This document shows, one piece after another, positions 18,491 through 27,562 of a stretch of 64,000 nucleotides of DNA. Origin of the DNA: Cryobacterium shii (lineage in GTDB: Bacteria; Actinomycetota; Actinomycetes; Actinomycetales; Microbacteriaceae); assembly GCF_004402595.1 (NCBI RefSeq), contig NZ_SOFY01000014.1, forward strand, positions 62,001 through 126,000, read 5' to 3'. Positions within the stretch are counted from its first letter, which is position 1. Each line of letters begins with the position of its first letter. Made by a program: the position numbers and the translations under genes. A model generated the notes under the pieces. It had not been told where the DNA came from. It did no database searches and saw only the letters and a list, made by a program, of their open reading frames with translations.

Positions 18491-19849
18491 GTGAGCGACA
18501 TTGCGCAGCGAACACCAGCCAGCGAGCCGGCCGATGAGGCCGCGAACGTACCGGCCGGCGAACCGTCCATCGAACCCCAGCGAGCCACGCTGACGTTCCC
18601 GGGCGGGTCCGCAGACTTACCGATCGTGCGCGGCACCGCCGGCGCGTCGGGCATCGACATCTCCACCCTCACCCGCCAGTCGGGCCTGATCACGCTCGAC
18701 TCCGGGTTCGTGAACACCGCGGCGACCCGCTCGGCGATCACCTTCATCGACGGCGACAAGGGCATCCTCCGCTATCGCGGCTTCCCGATCGAGCAGATCG
18801 CCCAGAACTCGAACTTCCTCGAGACCGCCTGGCTGCTGATCTACGGCACCCTGCCCAGCGCGAGCGAACTCGAAGCGTTCGACACCCGCATCCGTCGCCA
18901 CACCCTGCTGCATGAAGACCTCAAGGGCCTCTTCGACGTGCTGCCCTACAACGCCCACCCGATGGCCGTTCTGTCCGCCGGCACGTCGGCGCTGGCCGCG
19001 TACTACCAGGACTCGCTCAACCCGAACGACCCGGAACAGGTCGAACTGGCCACCGTGCACCTGCTCGCCAAGCTGCCCGTGATGGCCGCCTACGCCTACA
19101 AGAAGAGCATCGGCCAGGCGTTCCTCTACCCCGACAACTCGCTCGGCTACGTGGACAACTTCCTGCGCCTCATCTTCGGCACCCTCGCCGAACCCTACGA
19201 GGTCAACCCCGTGGTCAGCAAGGCGCTCGAGCGCCTGCTGATGCTGCACGAGGACCACGAGCAGAACGCGTCGACCTCGACGGTGCGCCTCGTCGGCTCC
19301 ACCGAAGCCAACCTGTTCGCCTCGGTGTCCGCGGGCATCAACGCGCTCTCCGGCCCGCTTCACGGCGGCGCGAACGAAGCCGTCCTGAAGATGCTCGGCG
19401 AGATCAAGGCATCCGGTGAAGGCGTCGAGAAGTTCGTCGAGCGCGTCAAGAACAAGGAACAGGGCGTTCGCCTGATGGGCTTCGGCCACCGGGTCTACAA
19501 GAACTACGACCCGCGGGCGACGCTGGTCAAGGAGAGCGCCGACGAGGTGCTCGCCGCCCTGGGCGTCAAGGACGACCTGCTCGACATCGCCAAGGAACTC
19601 GAGCACATCGCCCTGAACGACGACTACTTCAAGGAACGCAAGCTGTACCCGAACGTCGACTTCTACACCGGCGTCATCTACAAGGCCATGGGATTCCCCA
19701 CGAGCATGTTCACGGTGCTCTTCGCGATCGGCCGCCTGCCCGGGTGGGTCGCCCACTGGCGCGAGATGAACGAGGACCCGACCACCAAGATCGGTCGCCC
19801 GCAGCAGCTCTACATCGGTTCCCCGGCCCGCGACTTCCCGCGCCGCTAG
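18491..19849 (+). CDS. gltA: Citrate synthase
   Basis: 452 aa type II citrate synthase, condensing oxaloacetate and acetyl-CoA at entry to the TCA cycle. Catalytic regions are present: His in SGPLHGGANEAV, His in MGFGHRVYKNYDPR and Asp in YPNVDFYTG. An Ala/Pro/Glu-rich N-terminal stretch of about 35 residues precedes the core. AGGGAG at 18480-18485 supports the GTG at 18491. An in-frame GTG at 18461 would add ten residues and has TAGTGA six nt upstream, so a leaderless longer form is possible. Transcribed alone; a 7-bp-arm palindrome (18406-18424) lies upstream. Confidence 0.95.
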   Translation: MSDIAQRTPASEPADEAANVPAGEPSIEPQRATLTFPGGSADLPIVRGTAGASGIDISTLTRQSGLITLDSGFVNTAATRSAITFIDGDKGILRYRGFPIEQIAQNSNFLETAWLLIYGTLPSASELEAFDTRIRRHTLLHEDLKGLFDVLPYNAHPMAVLSAGTSALAAYYQDSLNPNDPEQVELATVHLLAKLPVMAAYAYKKSIGQAFLYPDNSLGYVDNFLRLIFGTLAEPYEVNPVVSKALERLLMLHEDHEQNASTSTVRLVGSTEANLFASVSAGINALSGPLHGGANEAVLKMLGEIKASGEGVEKFVERVKNKEQGVRLMGFGHRVYKNYDPRATLVKESADEVLAALGVKDDLLDIAKELEHIALNDDYFKERKLYPNVDFYTGVIYKAMGFPTSMFTVLFAIGRLPGWVAHWREMNEDPTTKIGRPQQLYIGSPARDFPRR

Positions 19850-19868
19850 GCAGCCGAGCCGGCACCGC

Positions 19869-22568
19869 TCACCTGGTTCGGGTGAGCGGACGCAGCACGA
19901 GGGTGTTGGTGGCCGCCGCCTTGACGGCGCCGAGCGAGAAGAGCCACGGCCGGGTCTCCTGGCGTTGCCAGAGCTCGGTCTGGTCGTCGTAGTTCGGGTG
20001 GAACGCATGCCCCGAACTGCCGGTCAGGTTCAGCCAGGTCGACCTGTCCCAGTCCGCCAGGCTCACGACCTGGCGCATCGACGGCACCCAGTCGACCGCG
20101 TAACCGGCCGTCGCGTCCCAGCCGACCGCGTCGACGACGGATGACCCGCCCGCGACCTGATACGGCCCGCGGTTGAAGAGCCACTCCAGCGGTGCGATCC
20201 CGGATTTGCCGAAGCTCGCATGCGTCATCTCGAGGGTGTGGATGCGGCCCCACTCCCAGCCGGAGACATCCGGCCCCATCAGTTTCTCGGCCTCCGCGGC
20301 GGCCTGACCGACCACCTTTTTGAGCATACTGTCGCGGCCCGCGGCCCCGACCTTGTCGTTGTTCCACCAGGGCGAGTCGGGGGTGTTGAGCAGTCCGATC
20401 ACGATCGCGAACGAACGGTCACCGCCGGTGAGCGAGGTTCCTTCCGGGAGCTTGCCGTCGAACATGTTCACGAGCAGGTTGCGCCAGATGATGTTGAAGT
20501 AGGCGGCTGCCGCGCTGTCCGCGTCGAGGTGGTAGTCCCAGTGGTCGAAGAGGGCGAGGGCGGCCCGGGTCTTGTCGGTGGGCGCGATCTTCTTCAGCGC
20601 GGGCACGAGGGCGGCCGCCAGGGGGCTGTAGGTGTCGGCCTGGATCTCGCTCATCATGGCTGTGGTGAGGGGGGTGGCGGCATCGATGCTGGCCTGCAGG
20701 CGTTTCGTGATCTCCGTCGCACGGTAGCCGAGGTCCCAGTCCTTGGTGATGAGGTACGGGTAGTCCGGGCCGACGGGGGAGTTGTTGGCGGTCACGATGA
20801 AGCCGGCCGGCGGGTTGTATGACTGCGGCAGCTCCTCGAACGGGATGTAGCCGGTCCACCCGTACTGGCTGGTCCAGCCGGGCGCCGGCACGGTGCCGTC
20901 CCCGGCGCGGCGGATCGGGATCAGGCCGGGCGCCTGGTAGCCGACGTTGCCGTCCACGTCCGCGTAGACGAGGTTCTGCGACGGCACGTCGAACAGCTGG
21001 GCCGCCGCCCGGAAGCTCGCCCAGTCGGTGGCGGCGTCGAGAGCGAAGACAGCGGATGCCGTGCGCCCGGGTGTCAGTGCCGTCCACTGCAGCGACAGCT
21101 GGTAGCTCGTGGGTTCGGGAGCCGGCGCCGCTGCGGGTGCCGCCGCGGCCGGGTCGGCCGGGGCTGCCGGGGCCTCCGGCACGGCGAGGTCGGGCAGGTC
21201 GATCGCCGACGGGTACTCCGTCGCGATCCCCGGAAAGGCGGTGCCGTCCAGGCCGCTGACGATCGGGCCGTGCTCCGTCGCCCGGATCTGGATCTTCACC
21301 GGGTCGCCGCCCGCCACCTTGATCCGCTCGTTGCGCACCAGCAGGGGCTTCTGTGCCCCGTCGTATTCGTAGGTGCTGCCGGTGACCTTTTCCAGGTAGA
21401 GGTCCGCGACATCCGGCCCCAGATTCGTGAAGCCCCAGGCGATGCGGCTGTTGTGGCCGATGATGATGCCCGGCAGCCCGGAGAAACCGTACCCGGCGAG
21501 GTCGAACGGGCACTCCGCGCTGAGGGTGCGGCACCGCAGGCCCACCTGGTACCAGACCGAGGGCATGACCGCGCCCAGGTGCGGATCGTTGGCCAGGATC
21601 GGTTTGCCCGTGTCCGTGTGCGCGCCGGACACCACCCAGGAGTTCGAGCCGAGCTCGTTGTCGGCACCGGCCGGGCCGAGCAGCTCCGGCACCCCCGCGA
21701 GCGTGCCGTGCAGCCCGGTCAGGGCGGAGGCGAGAGCGGTTTGGGCCGGCTCCCCGGTTATCCCGTCGGCCGAACCGTCGCCCGAACCGTCGGTCTGTCC
21801 GTCGCTCACGTTCCCGTCGTCCGCTGCGGCCTCCGCCTGCTCGGGAGGCGCCCCGTCGAGGATCGTCGGATGATCCGCGTAGGAGTACGACGGATGCAGC
21901 TGCGCCACCTCGTCCGGGCTGAAACTACCGGCGAGGAGGGCCCGGTCCACCTCGTCGTCGAGGTTGGAGCGCAGGTCCCAGGCCATGGCCTTCAGCCACG
22001 CGACCGAGTCGGCCGGGGTCCACGGTTCGGGCGTGTAGCCGGGATTCTGCAGGGCCAGCGCCACGTACTCGAGGGAGAGGTCGGCGCCCTCGTGCGTGGC
22101 CAGGTAGGAGTTCACGCCCTCCGCGTAGGCCTGGTAGTAGCTCAGCGTGACGGGGTCGAGCTGGGCGACCTCCTGCTCGGCCACCGCGCGCCAGCCGAGG
22201 GTGCGGATGAACGTGTCCGTGCCGACCTGGCTCGCCCCGAAGAGCTCGGAGAGCCGCCCGCTGGTCACGTGCCGGCGAAAGTCCATCTCCCAGAACCGGT
22301 CCTGGGCGTGCACGTAGCCTTCGGCGCGGAACAGGTCGGTCGCGGTGTTCGCGACGATCTGGGGGATGCCGGCCTCGTCCCGGTACACCGTGACATCCGC
22401 TGCCAGGCCGCGCAGCGCGATCTCGCCGAACACCGTCGGGAACGACCGGGTCACGGTCCAGACGCCCGCCCCGGAGGCCAGCAGCACGAGGCTCAGGCAC
22501 ACGGCCAGGACGGTGACGGCCAGCCCGAACCTGCGGTGGCGTTTACTGCGCGGTGCGTCGGTTCCCAC
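19869..22568 (-). CDS. Penicillin acylase-family Ntn-hydrolase (secreted or membrane-anchored)
   Basis: 899 aa precursor of the penicillin amidase family (S45), which self-cleave into two subunits and hydrolyse amides such as beta-lactam side chains or acyl-homoserine lactones. A membrane/signal segment occupies about residues 15-38. The alpha-chain motif DRFWEMDFRRH is near residue 92. The expected nucleophile is Ser308 in ELGSNSWVVSGAHT, preceded by the spacer peptide; conserved NDPHL follows. An Ala/Pro repeat-like insertion lies near residues 460-485 and an Asp/Gly/Ser-rich one near 245-270. AGGAG precedes the GTG start. Convergent with gltA. Physiological substrate unknown. Confidence 0.9.
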   Translation of the reverse strand: MGTDAPRSKRHRRFGLAVTVLAVCLSLVLLASGAGVWTVTRSFPTVFGEIALRGLAADVTVYRDEAGIPQIVANTATDLFRAEGYVHAQDRFWEMDFRRHVTSGRLSELFGASQVGTDTFIRTLGWRAVAEQEVAQLDPVTLSYYQAYAEGVNSYLATHEGADLSLEYVALALQNPGYTPEPWTPADSVAWLKAMAWDLRSNLDDEVDRALLAGSFSPDEVAQLHPSYSYADHPTILDGAPPEQAEAAADDGNVSDGQTDGSGDGSADGITGEPAQTALASALTGLHGTLAGVPELLGPAGADNELGSNSWVVSGAHTDTGKPILANDPHLGAVMPSVWYQVGLRCRTLSAECPFDLAGYGFSGLPGIIIGHNSRIAWGFTNLGPDVADLYLEKVTGSTYEYDGAQKPLLVRNERIKVAGGDPVKIQIRATEHGPIVSGLDGTAFPGIATEYPSAIDLPDLAVPEAPAAPADPAAAAPAAAPAPEPTSYQLSLQWTALTPGRTASAVFALDAATDWASFRAAAQLFDVPSQNLVYADVDGNVGYQAPGLIPIRRAGDGTVPAPGWTSQYGWTGYIPFEELPQSYNPPAGFIVTANNSPVGPDYPYLITKDWDLGYRATEITKRLQASIDAATPLTTAMMSEIQADTYSPLAAALVPALKKIAPTDKTRAALALFDHWDYHLDADSAAAAYFNIIWRNLLVNMFDGKLPEGTSLTGGDRSFAIVIGLLNTPDSPWWNNDKVGAAGRDSMLKKVVGQAAAEAEKLMGPDVSGWEWGRIHTLEMTHASFGKSGIAPLEWLFNRGPYQVAGGSSVVDAVGWDATAGYAVDWVPSMRQVVSLADWDRSTWLNLTGSSGHAFHPNYDDQTELWQRQETRPWLFSLGAVKAAATNTLVLRPLTRTR

Positions 22569-22620
22569 GTCACTCCTTCTCGATTCGCAGCGTACCCCGA
22601 GAAGGATGCCGGAATCGAGG

Positions 22621-23601
22621 TTATGCGTGCAATTGGTCGTTCAGGACGATGCCGGTTCCGTCGCGCTGCAGGACCTCGACCGCGCCGGAGACCGAGTTGC
22701 GACGGAACAGCAGGTTGGGCACCCCGGAGAGTTCGACGGCCTTCACAGCGCGCAGGGCGCCATCCGCCGTGCGCGGCGCGCCGGGCAGCAGCACCTTGGT
22801 GCCGGCCGTCACGTAGAGGCCCGCCTCGACCACGGTGTCGTCGCCGATCGAGATGCCGACGCCCGAGTTCGCGCCGAGCAGGGCGCGCTTGCCGATCGAC
22901 ACGCGTTCGGTGCCGCCGCCGGACAGCGTCCCCATGATCGAGGCCCCGCCGCCGATGTCGGCGCCGTCGTCGACGACGACGCCCTGGGAGATCCGGCCCT
23001 CCACCATGGAGGTGCCGAGCGTGCCTGCGTTGAAGTTGACGAACCCCTCGTGCATGACGGTCGTGCCGGGGGAGAGGTGGGCCCCGAGGCGCACCCGGGA
23101 CGCATCCGCGATCCTGACCCGGTCGGGCGTGACGTAGTTGAGCAGCGGCGGGAACTTGTCGATCCCGGTCGTCTGGATGCCGTGACGCTGCAGCGAGGGG
23201 CGAAGCCGGGTGAAATCGGCGGGCAGCATGGGGCCCGCGTTGGTCCAGGCCACGGCGGGGAGGTGGCCGAAGATGCCGTCGAGGTTGATGCTGTTCGGAA
23301 GCACGAGGAGGTGGGATAGCAGGTGCAGGCGCAGGTAGGCGTCGGAGGTTCCGGTCGGCGCGGCAGCGAGATCGATCTCCACCGTGACGGCTTCCACCCG
23401 GACGTTCCGGCGCGGATCCTCGCGCGCGAATTCCTCCAGCTCGGACGGCACGATCCAGCGGTCGCGGCCCGCCGGCAGGGTGCCGAGCCGGGGAGCCGGA
23501 AACCAGGTGTCCAGCACGGTGCCGTCGCCAGCGACCGTGGCCAGGCCGTAGCCCCAGGCGTTCGAGGGGACGGCGGGCGGCGGGGACACGGCGGTGGTCA
23601 T
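22621..23601 (-). CDS. dapD: Tetrahydrodipicolinate N-succinyltransferase DapD (actinobacterial type)
   Basis: 326 aa trimeric left-handed beta-helix acyltransferase that succinylates tetrahydrodipicolinate using succinyl-CoA. An N-terminal domain of about 170 residues is followed by hexapeptide-repeat segments ([60 protein letters not shown]) and a short C-terminal domain. The Glu in MVEGRISQG matches the catalytic Glu region of mycobacterial DapD. It diverges from dapE with only 17 nt between start codons. There is no ribosome site; TAATCT six nt upstream suggests leaderless mRNA. Confidence 0.96.
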   Translation of the reverse strand: MTTAVSPPPAVPSNAWGYGLATVAGDGTVLDTWFPAPRLGTLPAGRDRWIVPSELEEFAREDPRRNVRVEAVTVEIDLAAAPTGTSDAYLRLHLLSHLLVLPNSINLDGIFGHLPAVAWTNAGPMLPADFTRLRPSLQRHGIQTTGIDKFPPLLNYVTPDRVRIADASRVRLGAHLSPGTTVMHEGFVNFNAGTLGTSMVEGRISQGVVVDDGADIGGGASIMGTLSGGGTERVSIGKRALLGANSGVGISIGDDTVVEAGLYVTAGTKVLLPGAPRTADGALRAVKAVELSGVPNLLFRRNSVSGAVEVLQRDGTGIVLNDQLHA

Positions 23602-23606
23602 GGCTC

Positions 23607-23613
23607 TAGATTA
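23607..23613. promoter_or_regulatory. Overlapping divergent -10 hexamers of dapE and dapD
   Basis: TAGATT (23607-23612, plus strand) is 6 nt before the dapE GTG. TAATCT (23608-23613 read on the minus strand) is 6 nt before the dapD ATG. Both fit TANNNT at the spacing that places transcription at the start codon. GGGACA (23583-23588) with an 18-nt spacer is a possible dapE -35. Only one polymerase could bind at a time, so the two genes may exclude each other. Inferred from spacing. Confidence 0.65.
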
Positions 23614-23618
23614 GTAGA

Positions 23619-24713
23619 GTGCCCCAGAACCCCGTGACTCTAGACCTGTCCGCGTCCTCGATCGAACTCACCCGCGTGATCTGCGACATCGAGTCGGTCT
23701 CCGGCAACGAAACGGCCCTGGCCGATGCCATCGAGCAGGCGCTCGCCGGGTTCGATCACCTCGAGATCATCCGCGACGGCGACACGGTGGTCGCCCGCAC
23801 GAACCTCGGCCGGGCCCAGCGCGTGGTCATCGCCGGCCACATCGACACGGTTCCGCTGAACCGCAACCTGCCGACCCGGTTCGAGACCATCGACGGTGTC
23901 GACTACCTCTGGGGCCGCGGCACGGTCGACATGAAGGCCGGCGTGGCCGTGCAGCTGAAGCTGGCCGCCGAACTGACCGAACCCGTCGTCGACGTGACCT
24001 GGATGTGGTACGACCACGAGGAGGTCGCCGACGACCTCAACGGCCTCGGCCGCCTGGCCCGGAACCGGCCCGACCTGTTCGAGGGCGACTTCGCTATTCT
24101 CGGCGAGCCGACCAACAGCCGGATCGAGGGCGGCTGCAACGGCAATGTGCGCGTCGAAATCCGCACCTTCGGTTTGCGCGCGCACTCGGCGCGCAGCTGG
24201 GTCGGCGACAACGCCATCCACAAGGTCGGACCCATCCTCGAGATCCTTGCCGGCTATCAGGCGCGCGAGGTCGAGGTCGAGGGTCTCGTCTACCGGGAGG
24301 GCCTGAACGCGGTCGGCATCAGCGGCGGCATCGCCGGCAACGTGATCCCCGACGAGTGCATGGTGCACGTCAACTACCGGTTCGCCCCCAGTCGCACGTC
24401 GGCGGAGGCCGTCATGCACCTGGAGGACCTCTTCCAGGGTTACGAGATCACGATCGTCGACCGGGCGGAAGGAGCCCACCCCGGGCTCGACGCGGTCCTG
24501 GCCCGGGAATTCATGGCCGCGGTCGGCGGCGAGGCGCGCCCCAAATACGGCTGGACGGATGTCGCACGCTTCTCCGCGCTCGGCGTCCCGGCCGTCAACT
24601 ACGGCCCGGGTGACCCGCTCAAGGCCCACGCGGACGACGAGCGCGTCGCCCTGCAGCAGATCACGGAGTGCGAGGACGGCCTCCGTTCATGGCTGAGCGC
24701 ACCCGTCGGGTAG
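23619..24713 (+). CDS. dapE: Succinyl-diaminopimelate desuccinylase DapE
   Basis: 364 aa M20-family zinc hydrolase that releases succinate to give L,L-diaminopimelate. Motifs: AGHIDTVP (first zinc His, near 73-80), GRGTVDMKAG (bridging Asp near 100), WYDHEEVA (catalytic Glu pair near 131-137), EPTN near 163 and a C-terminal zinc His in PLKAHADDE. A dimerisation domain interrupts the core. GTG at 23619 fits a leaderless start; GTG at 23634 is an alternative five codons in. It works with DapC and DapD in this window. Confidence 0.96.
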   Translation: MPQNPVTLDLSASSIELTRVICDIESVSGNETALADAIEQALAGFDHLEIIRDGDTVVARTNLGRAQRVVIAGHIDTVPLNRNLPTRFETIDGVDYLWGRGTVDMKAGVAVQLKLAAELTEPVVDVTWMWYDHEEVADDLNGLGRLARNRPDLFEGDFAILGEPTNSRIEGGCNGNVRVEIRTFGLRAHSARSWVGDNAIHKVGPILEILAGYQAREVEVEGLVYREGLNAVGISGGIAGNVIPDECMVHVNYRFAPSRTSAEAVMHLEDLFQGYEITIVDRAEGAHPGLDAVLAREFMAAVGGEARPKYGWTDVARFSALGVPAVNYGPGDPLKAHADDERVALQQITECEDGLRSWLSAPVG

Positions 24714-25906
24714 CCGTGCTGCCCGCCCCGTGGCGGGCCCGTTATTGCGCCACCCCGTGGTGGGCGCGGGTCACCCTGATCTGGGCGGCGTCCCGGATCG
24801 TCACCACCGCGCTGGTGCTGCTCCTGGCGAACGTGCAGGGACCCAACGCGTGGACGTCCGCTTCGCCCGGATACGCGGACTTCGCGAACATGTGGGACGG
24901 CCGCTGGTACAACATCGTTGCCGTCGTCGGCTACCCCTCCACCCTGCCGTTCACCGCGGACGGGCACGTGGGGGAGAGCGCCTGGGCGTTCATGCCCGGA
25001 TATCCGGCGATCGTGCGCCTGCTGATGGTGCTGGTCGGGCAGCCGTGGGCGCCCATGGCCGTCCTCGTGTCCGTGGCCTTCAGCCTCGGCGCGGCACTGC
25101 TGTTCTACCGGCTGATGCGACGGGTGCTGGACTCGTCGACGGCTCTGTTCTCGGTGGTGTTGTTCTGCGTGGCGCCGCTGTCGCCGCTCCTGCAGTTCGG
25201 CTACGCCGAGTCGATGTACCTGTTCCTGCTGACCCTGGCCCTGCTCCTGCTGCTGCAACGTCGCTACGCCTTGCTGTTCCCGGTGATCACCGTGATGGCC
25301 CTGACGCGGCCGAGTGGCCTCGCCTTCGCGCTCGCCCTGGGGCTGCACACGGTGTACCGCGCTGTCACGCGCCGGCAGGACCCGTTCCCGGCGGCGGACC
25401 GGGTGCTGGCGGCATCCGTCACCGGGTACAGCCTGCTCGCGGGACTCGCCTGGCCGGCCATCGCCTGGATCGGCACCGGGTCGATCACCGCGTACACCGA
25501 CACCGAACTCGCCTGGCGGGCGCCGTACATCGGTTACCAGGAGCTCATCCCGTTCACCGCGTGGTTCCAGAGCGGGGTCTGGTGGCTGGGGATGCCGCTC
25601 GGCATCGTCGCCGTCATCGTGCTGATTCTCCTGTTCGGCGCGGCGTTATTCCTGCCCCCGGTGAAGCGTCTCGGCGTCGATCTGCGCCTGTGGTTGGCCA
25701 GCTACGCGCTGTACCTGCTCGCGGTCTTCTTCCCGCAGTCGAGTACGTTCCGGCTGCTGATGCCGATGTTCCCGCTGCTCGGAGCGCTCGCCCCGCCGCG
25801 GAACACCGGGTACCGCATCGCCCTGGTGCTGGCGGGCATCCTCGGGCAGTGGGGCTGGTTGTTGCTGTGCTGGGGCGTCGACGGCGCGGACTGGACGCCG
25901 CCCTAG
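24689..25906 (+). CDS. PIG-V-like integral membrane mannosyltransferase
   Basis: 405 aa protein with about nine membrane helices, resembling the PIG-V/GPI mannosyltransferase family (GT-C fold). Those enzymes use polyprenyl-phosphate sugars at the outer membrane face. The first extracytoplasmic loop contains the acidic-aromatic stretch FANMWDGRWYNIVAVVGYP with the Asp/Trp pair typical of GT-C active sites. Further conserved segments are SAWAFMPGYPAIVR and FGYAESMY. The start overlaps the end of dapE by 25 nt; ATG at 24689 is preferred over GTG at 24668, but neither has a good ribosome site. Acceptor unknown. Confidence 0.8.
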   Translation: MAERTRRVAVLPAPWRARYCATPWWARVTLIWAASRIVTTALVLLLANVQGPNAWTSASPGYADFANMWDGRWYNIVAVVGYPSTLPFTADGHVGESAWAFMPGYPAIVRLLMVLVGQPWAPMAVLVSVAFSLGAALLFYRLMRRVLDSSTALFSVVLFCVAPLSPLLQFGYAESMYLFLLTLALLLLLQRRYALLFPVITVMALTRPSGLAFALALGLHTVYRAVTRRQDPFPAADRVLAASVTGYSLLAGLAWPAIAWIGTGSITAYTDTELAWRAPYIGYQELIPFTAWFQSGVWWLGMPLGIVAVIVLILLFGAALFLPPVKRLGVDLRLWLASYALYLLAVFFPQSSTFRLLMPMFPLLGALAPPRNTGYRIALVLAGILGQWGWLLLCWGVDGADWTPP

Positions 25907-25988
25907 CGGCTGGCGGGGCCGCTAATTACTGTCTCGGGCCGCAATGGTCGATAATGGAGGTTCAGACGAATGAATGGAAGGGGAGTTC

Positions 25989-26165
25989 ATGGCGGCCATG
26001 AAGCCACGGACCGGAGACGGGCCAATGGAGGCTGTAAAAGAGGGGCGCCTCATCATCGTGCGGGTTCCGCTCGAAGGTGGAGGCCGACTCGTCGTCTCTG
26101 TGAACGACGCTGAAGCAAAAGAGCTTCACGATGCACTCGCCGGCGTAGTCCAGTCGACCGTGTAG
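25989..26165 (+). CDS. DUF3117 small protein
   Basis: 58 aa member of the highly conserved actinobacterial DUF3117 family: MAAMKPRTGDGPMEAVKEGR, then a beta-strand-rich half (LIIVRVPLEGGGRLVVSVND) and a short helix. GGGGAG just upstream fixes the ATG at 25989. Function unknown. Monocistronic, with a terminator right behind it. In mycobacteria the homologue lies in the same general region as dapD/dapE and tatB (from memory). Confidence 0.92.
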   Translation: MAAMKPRTGDGPMEAVKEGRLIIVRVPLEGGGRLVVSVNDAEAKELHDALAGVVQSTV

Positions 26166-26186
26166 TCACGTCCCAAAACATCACCG

Positions 26187-26226
26187 AAATCGGCTACGCG
26201 GCTCAGGCTGCGTGGCCGATTTTCTT
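26187..26226 (+). terminator. Intrinsic terminator after DUF3117 gene
   Basis: 13-bp stem (26187-26199 with 26210-26222, one G-U pair), 10-nt loop, ending in TTTTCTT. It also separates this gene from the convergent O-methyltransferase gene. Confidence 0.85.
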
Positions 26227-26270
26227 GTGCCCAGGCGGACGGCCGCTTGGCCGGACGGTCGCCGATCAGC

Positions 26271-26903
26271 TCAGGCGCGGATCTTGGTGATCTGCAGCAG
26301 CCCGTCGCCCACCGGCGAGAGCGCGCTGATCACGGCGGTCGAGGATGCGATCTCGGTCAGCAGGGTGCGGAAACCGGTGGCCACATCGTCGCGCTGGGCG
26401 GGGTTGGCGACCCGGCCGCGCCAGAGCGCGTGGGCCACGAGAACGGTTCCACCCGGACGCGCCAGGCGCAGGGCATGCTCGACGTACTCGATCACGGACT
26501 GCGGGTCGGCGTCCACGAAGACGATGTCGTAGGAGTTCTCATTCATCCGCGGCAGCACATCGGCGGCGCGGCCCGTGATCAGGCGCACCCGGTTCGCGGG
26601 GATGCCGGCCTCGAGGTAGCTGGCCCGGGCGTGCAGCTGGTGGTCGACCTCGGTGTCGATCGACGTGAGCGTGGCGCCGGGAGCGCCCCTGAGCAGCCAG
26701 ATGCCCGAGACTCCGGCCCCGGTACCCACCTCGAGGATGCTCCGTGCCCCGGTCGCCGCGGCGATCACGGCGGATTGCGCACCGACGGCCGGCGAGATCG
26801 AGTCGATCCCGAGCTCGAGGGATTGCTGCCTGGCCCTGGCCACAGCGTCGGATTCCACGACGGAATCGTCGGAGAACTTCCAGTTCAGATCTTTGTCAGA
26901 CAC
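26271..26903 (-). CDS. SAM-dependent O-methyltransferase (family 3)
   Basis: 210 aa caffeoyl-CoA-type O-methyltransferase. SAM motif I is EVGTGAGVSGIWLL (near 59-72), followed by TSIDTEVDHQLHARASYLEAG. The metal/active Asp is in YDIVFVDADPQSVIEYVEHA, and the final strand is LLQITKIRA. Small-molecule phenolic methylation is the family reaction; the real substrate is unknown. The GTG start has GGAG 7 nt upstream. Divergent from tatB, an arrangement resembling Rv1220c/tatB in mycobacteria. Confidence 0.92.
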   Translation of the reverse strand: MSDKDLNWKFSDDSVVESDAVARARQQSLELGIDSISPAVGAQSAVIAAATGARSILEVGTGAGVSGIWLLRGAPGATLTSIDTEVDHQLHARASYLEAGIPANRVRLITGRAADVLPRMNENSYDIVFVDADPQSVIEYVEHALRLARPGGTVLVAHALWRGRVANPAQRDDVATGFRTLLTEIASSTAVISALSPVGDGLLQITKIRA

Positions 26904-26978
26904 AGTGCAACTCCAGTAGGTGAATGGGTCAAGCCTAGGGGTGGGCCGGGCCTGGTCGGGGGAGGCCTCGCCGGGGGT

Positions 26979-26984
26979 TATTCT
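26979..26984 (+). promoter_or_regulatory. Leaderless -10 (TATTCT) for tatB
   Basis: TATTCT, six nt (GAGTGA), then the tatB ATG. No ribosome-binding site precedes the start, so transcription probably begins at the ATG. Confidence 0.6.
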
Positions 26985-26990
26985 GAGTGA

Positions 26991-27377
26991 ATGTTTGGAC
27001 TGACGTTCGAGAAGATCCTCCTGATCGGGATTGTCGCCGTCTTCCTGCTCGGACCGGAGAAACTGCCCCACTACGCGGCGCAGCTCGCGCGCCTGGTGAA
27101 GCAGCTCCGGAACATGGCGAACGGCGCCAAAGACCGGATGCGGGACGAGATGGGTCCGGACTTCGACGACGTCGACTGGAAGAAACTCGACCCGCGTCAG
27201 TATGACCCGCGCCGGATCATCCGGGAAGCACTCAGCGATGACGAGCCGGTGAAGGAACAGTCCGCCGTCGTCTCCCGGGCCGGCGTCAACCCGGACGGGG
27301 CCTACCTGCAACGCAAGCGCGCCCGTGAAGCGGCCGCCTCGCAGCAACCGGCGCCGTTCGACTCCGAAGCCACCTGA
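26991..27377 (+). CDS. tatB: Sec-independent protein translocase subunit TatB
   Basis: 128 aa. MFGLTFEKILLIGIVAVFLL is the single TatA/B-type membrane helix, followed by the hinge LGPEKLPHYA with its conserved Gly-Pro and a long amphipathic helix (LARLVKQLRNMANGAKDRMR). The Asp-rich DFDDVDWKKLDPRQYDPRRII segment is characteristic of actinobacterial TatB. It is part of the twin-arginine export receptor with TatC, which is not in this window. Monocistronic and probably leaderless. Confidence 0.95.
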   Translation: MFGLTFEKILLIGIVAVFLLGPEKLPHYAAQLARLVKQLRNMANGAKDRMRDEMGPDFDDVDWKKLDPRQYDPRRIIREALSDDEPVKEQSAVVSRAGVNPDGAYLQRKRAREAAASQQPAPFDSEAT

Positions 27378-27393
27378 CCGGTTCGCGGGGCGC

Positions 27394-27490
27394 CGAACCA
27401 ATTCGACGGAGATTTTGAGTTCGAGGCGGTTTCAGGGCCGATTAGGGCCGATTTGGGGCTGATTCGGAAAAATCTCCGTCGAATTCGTTA
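27394..27490. repeat. Long-spacer inverted repeat, family A copy 1
   Basis: ATTCGACGGAGATTTT (27401-27416) is perfectly complementary to 27469-27484. The similarity reaches outward to about 27394 and 27490. The 52-nt interior contains TTTCAGGGCCGATTAGGGCC, related to the interior of the second copy at 38841-38930. It lies between the convergent ends of tatB and the IclR gene. Probably a small non-autonomous repeat or structured transcript end. Confidence 0.85.
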
Positions 27491-27562
27491 GGGGAACCGC
27501 GGGGAGGGCGTGCGGGAGGGGGAGCGGGGGAGGGCCGCCGAGGTGGGCGACCCGGTGGGCCA

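Noticed and set aside
24668-24713. Longer start (GTG 24668) for the mannosyltransferase
   Set aside because: The GGAG nearby is too close to that GTG to serve it, and the extra residues are not part of the membrane domain; left as an alternative only.
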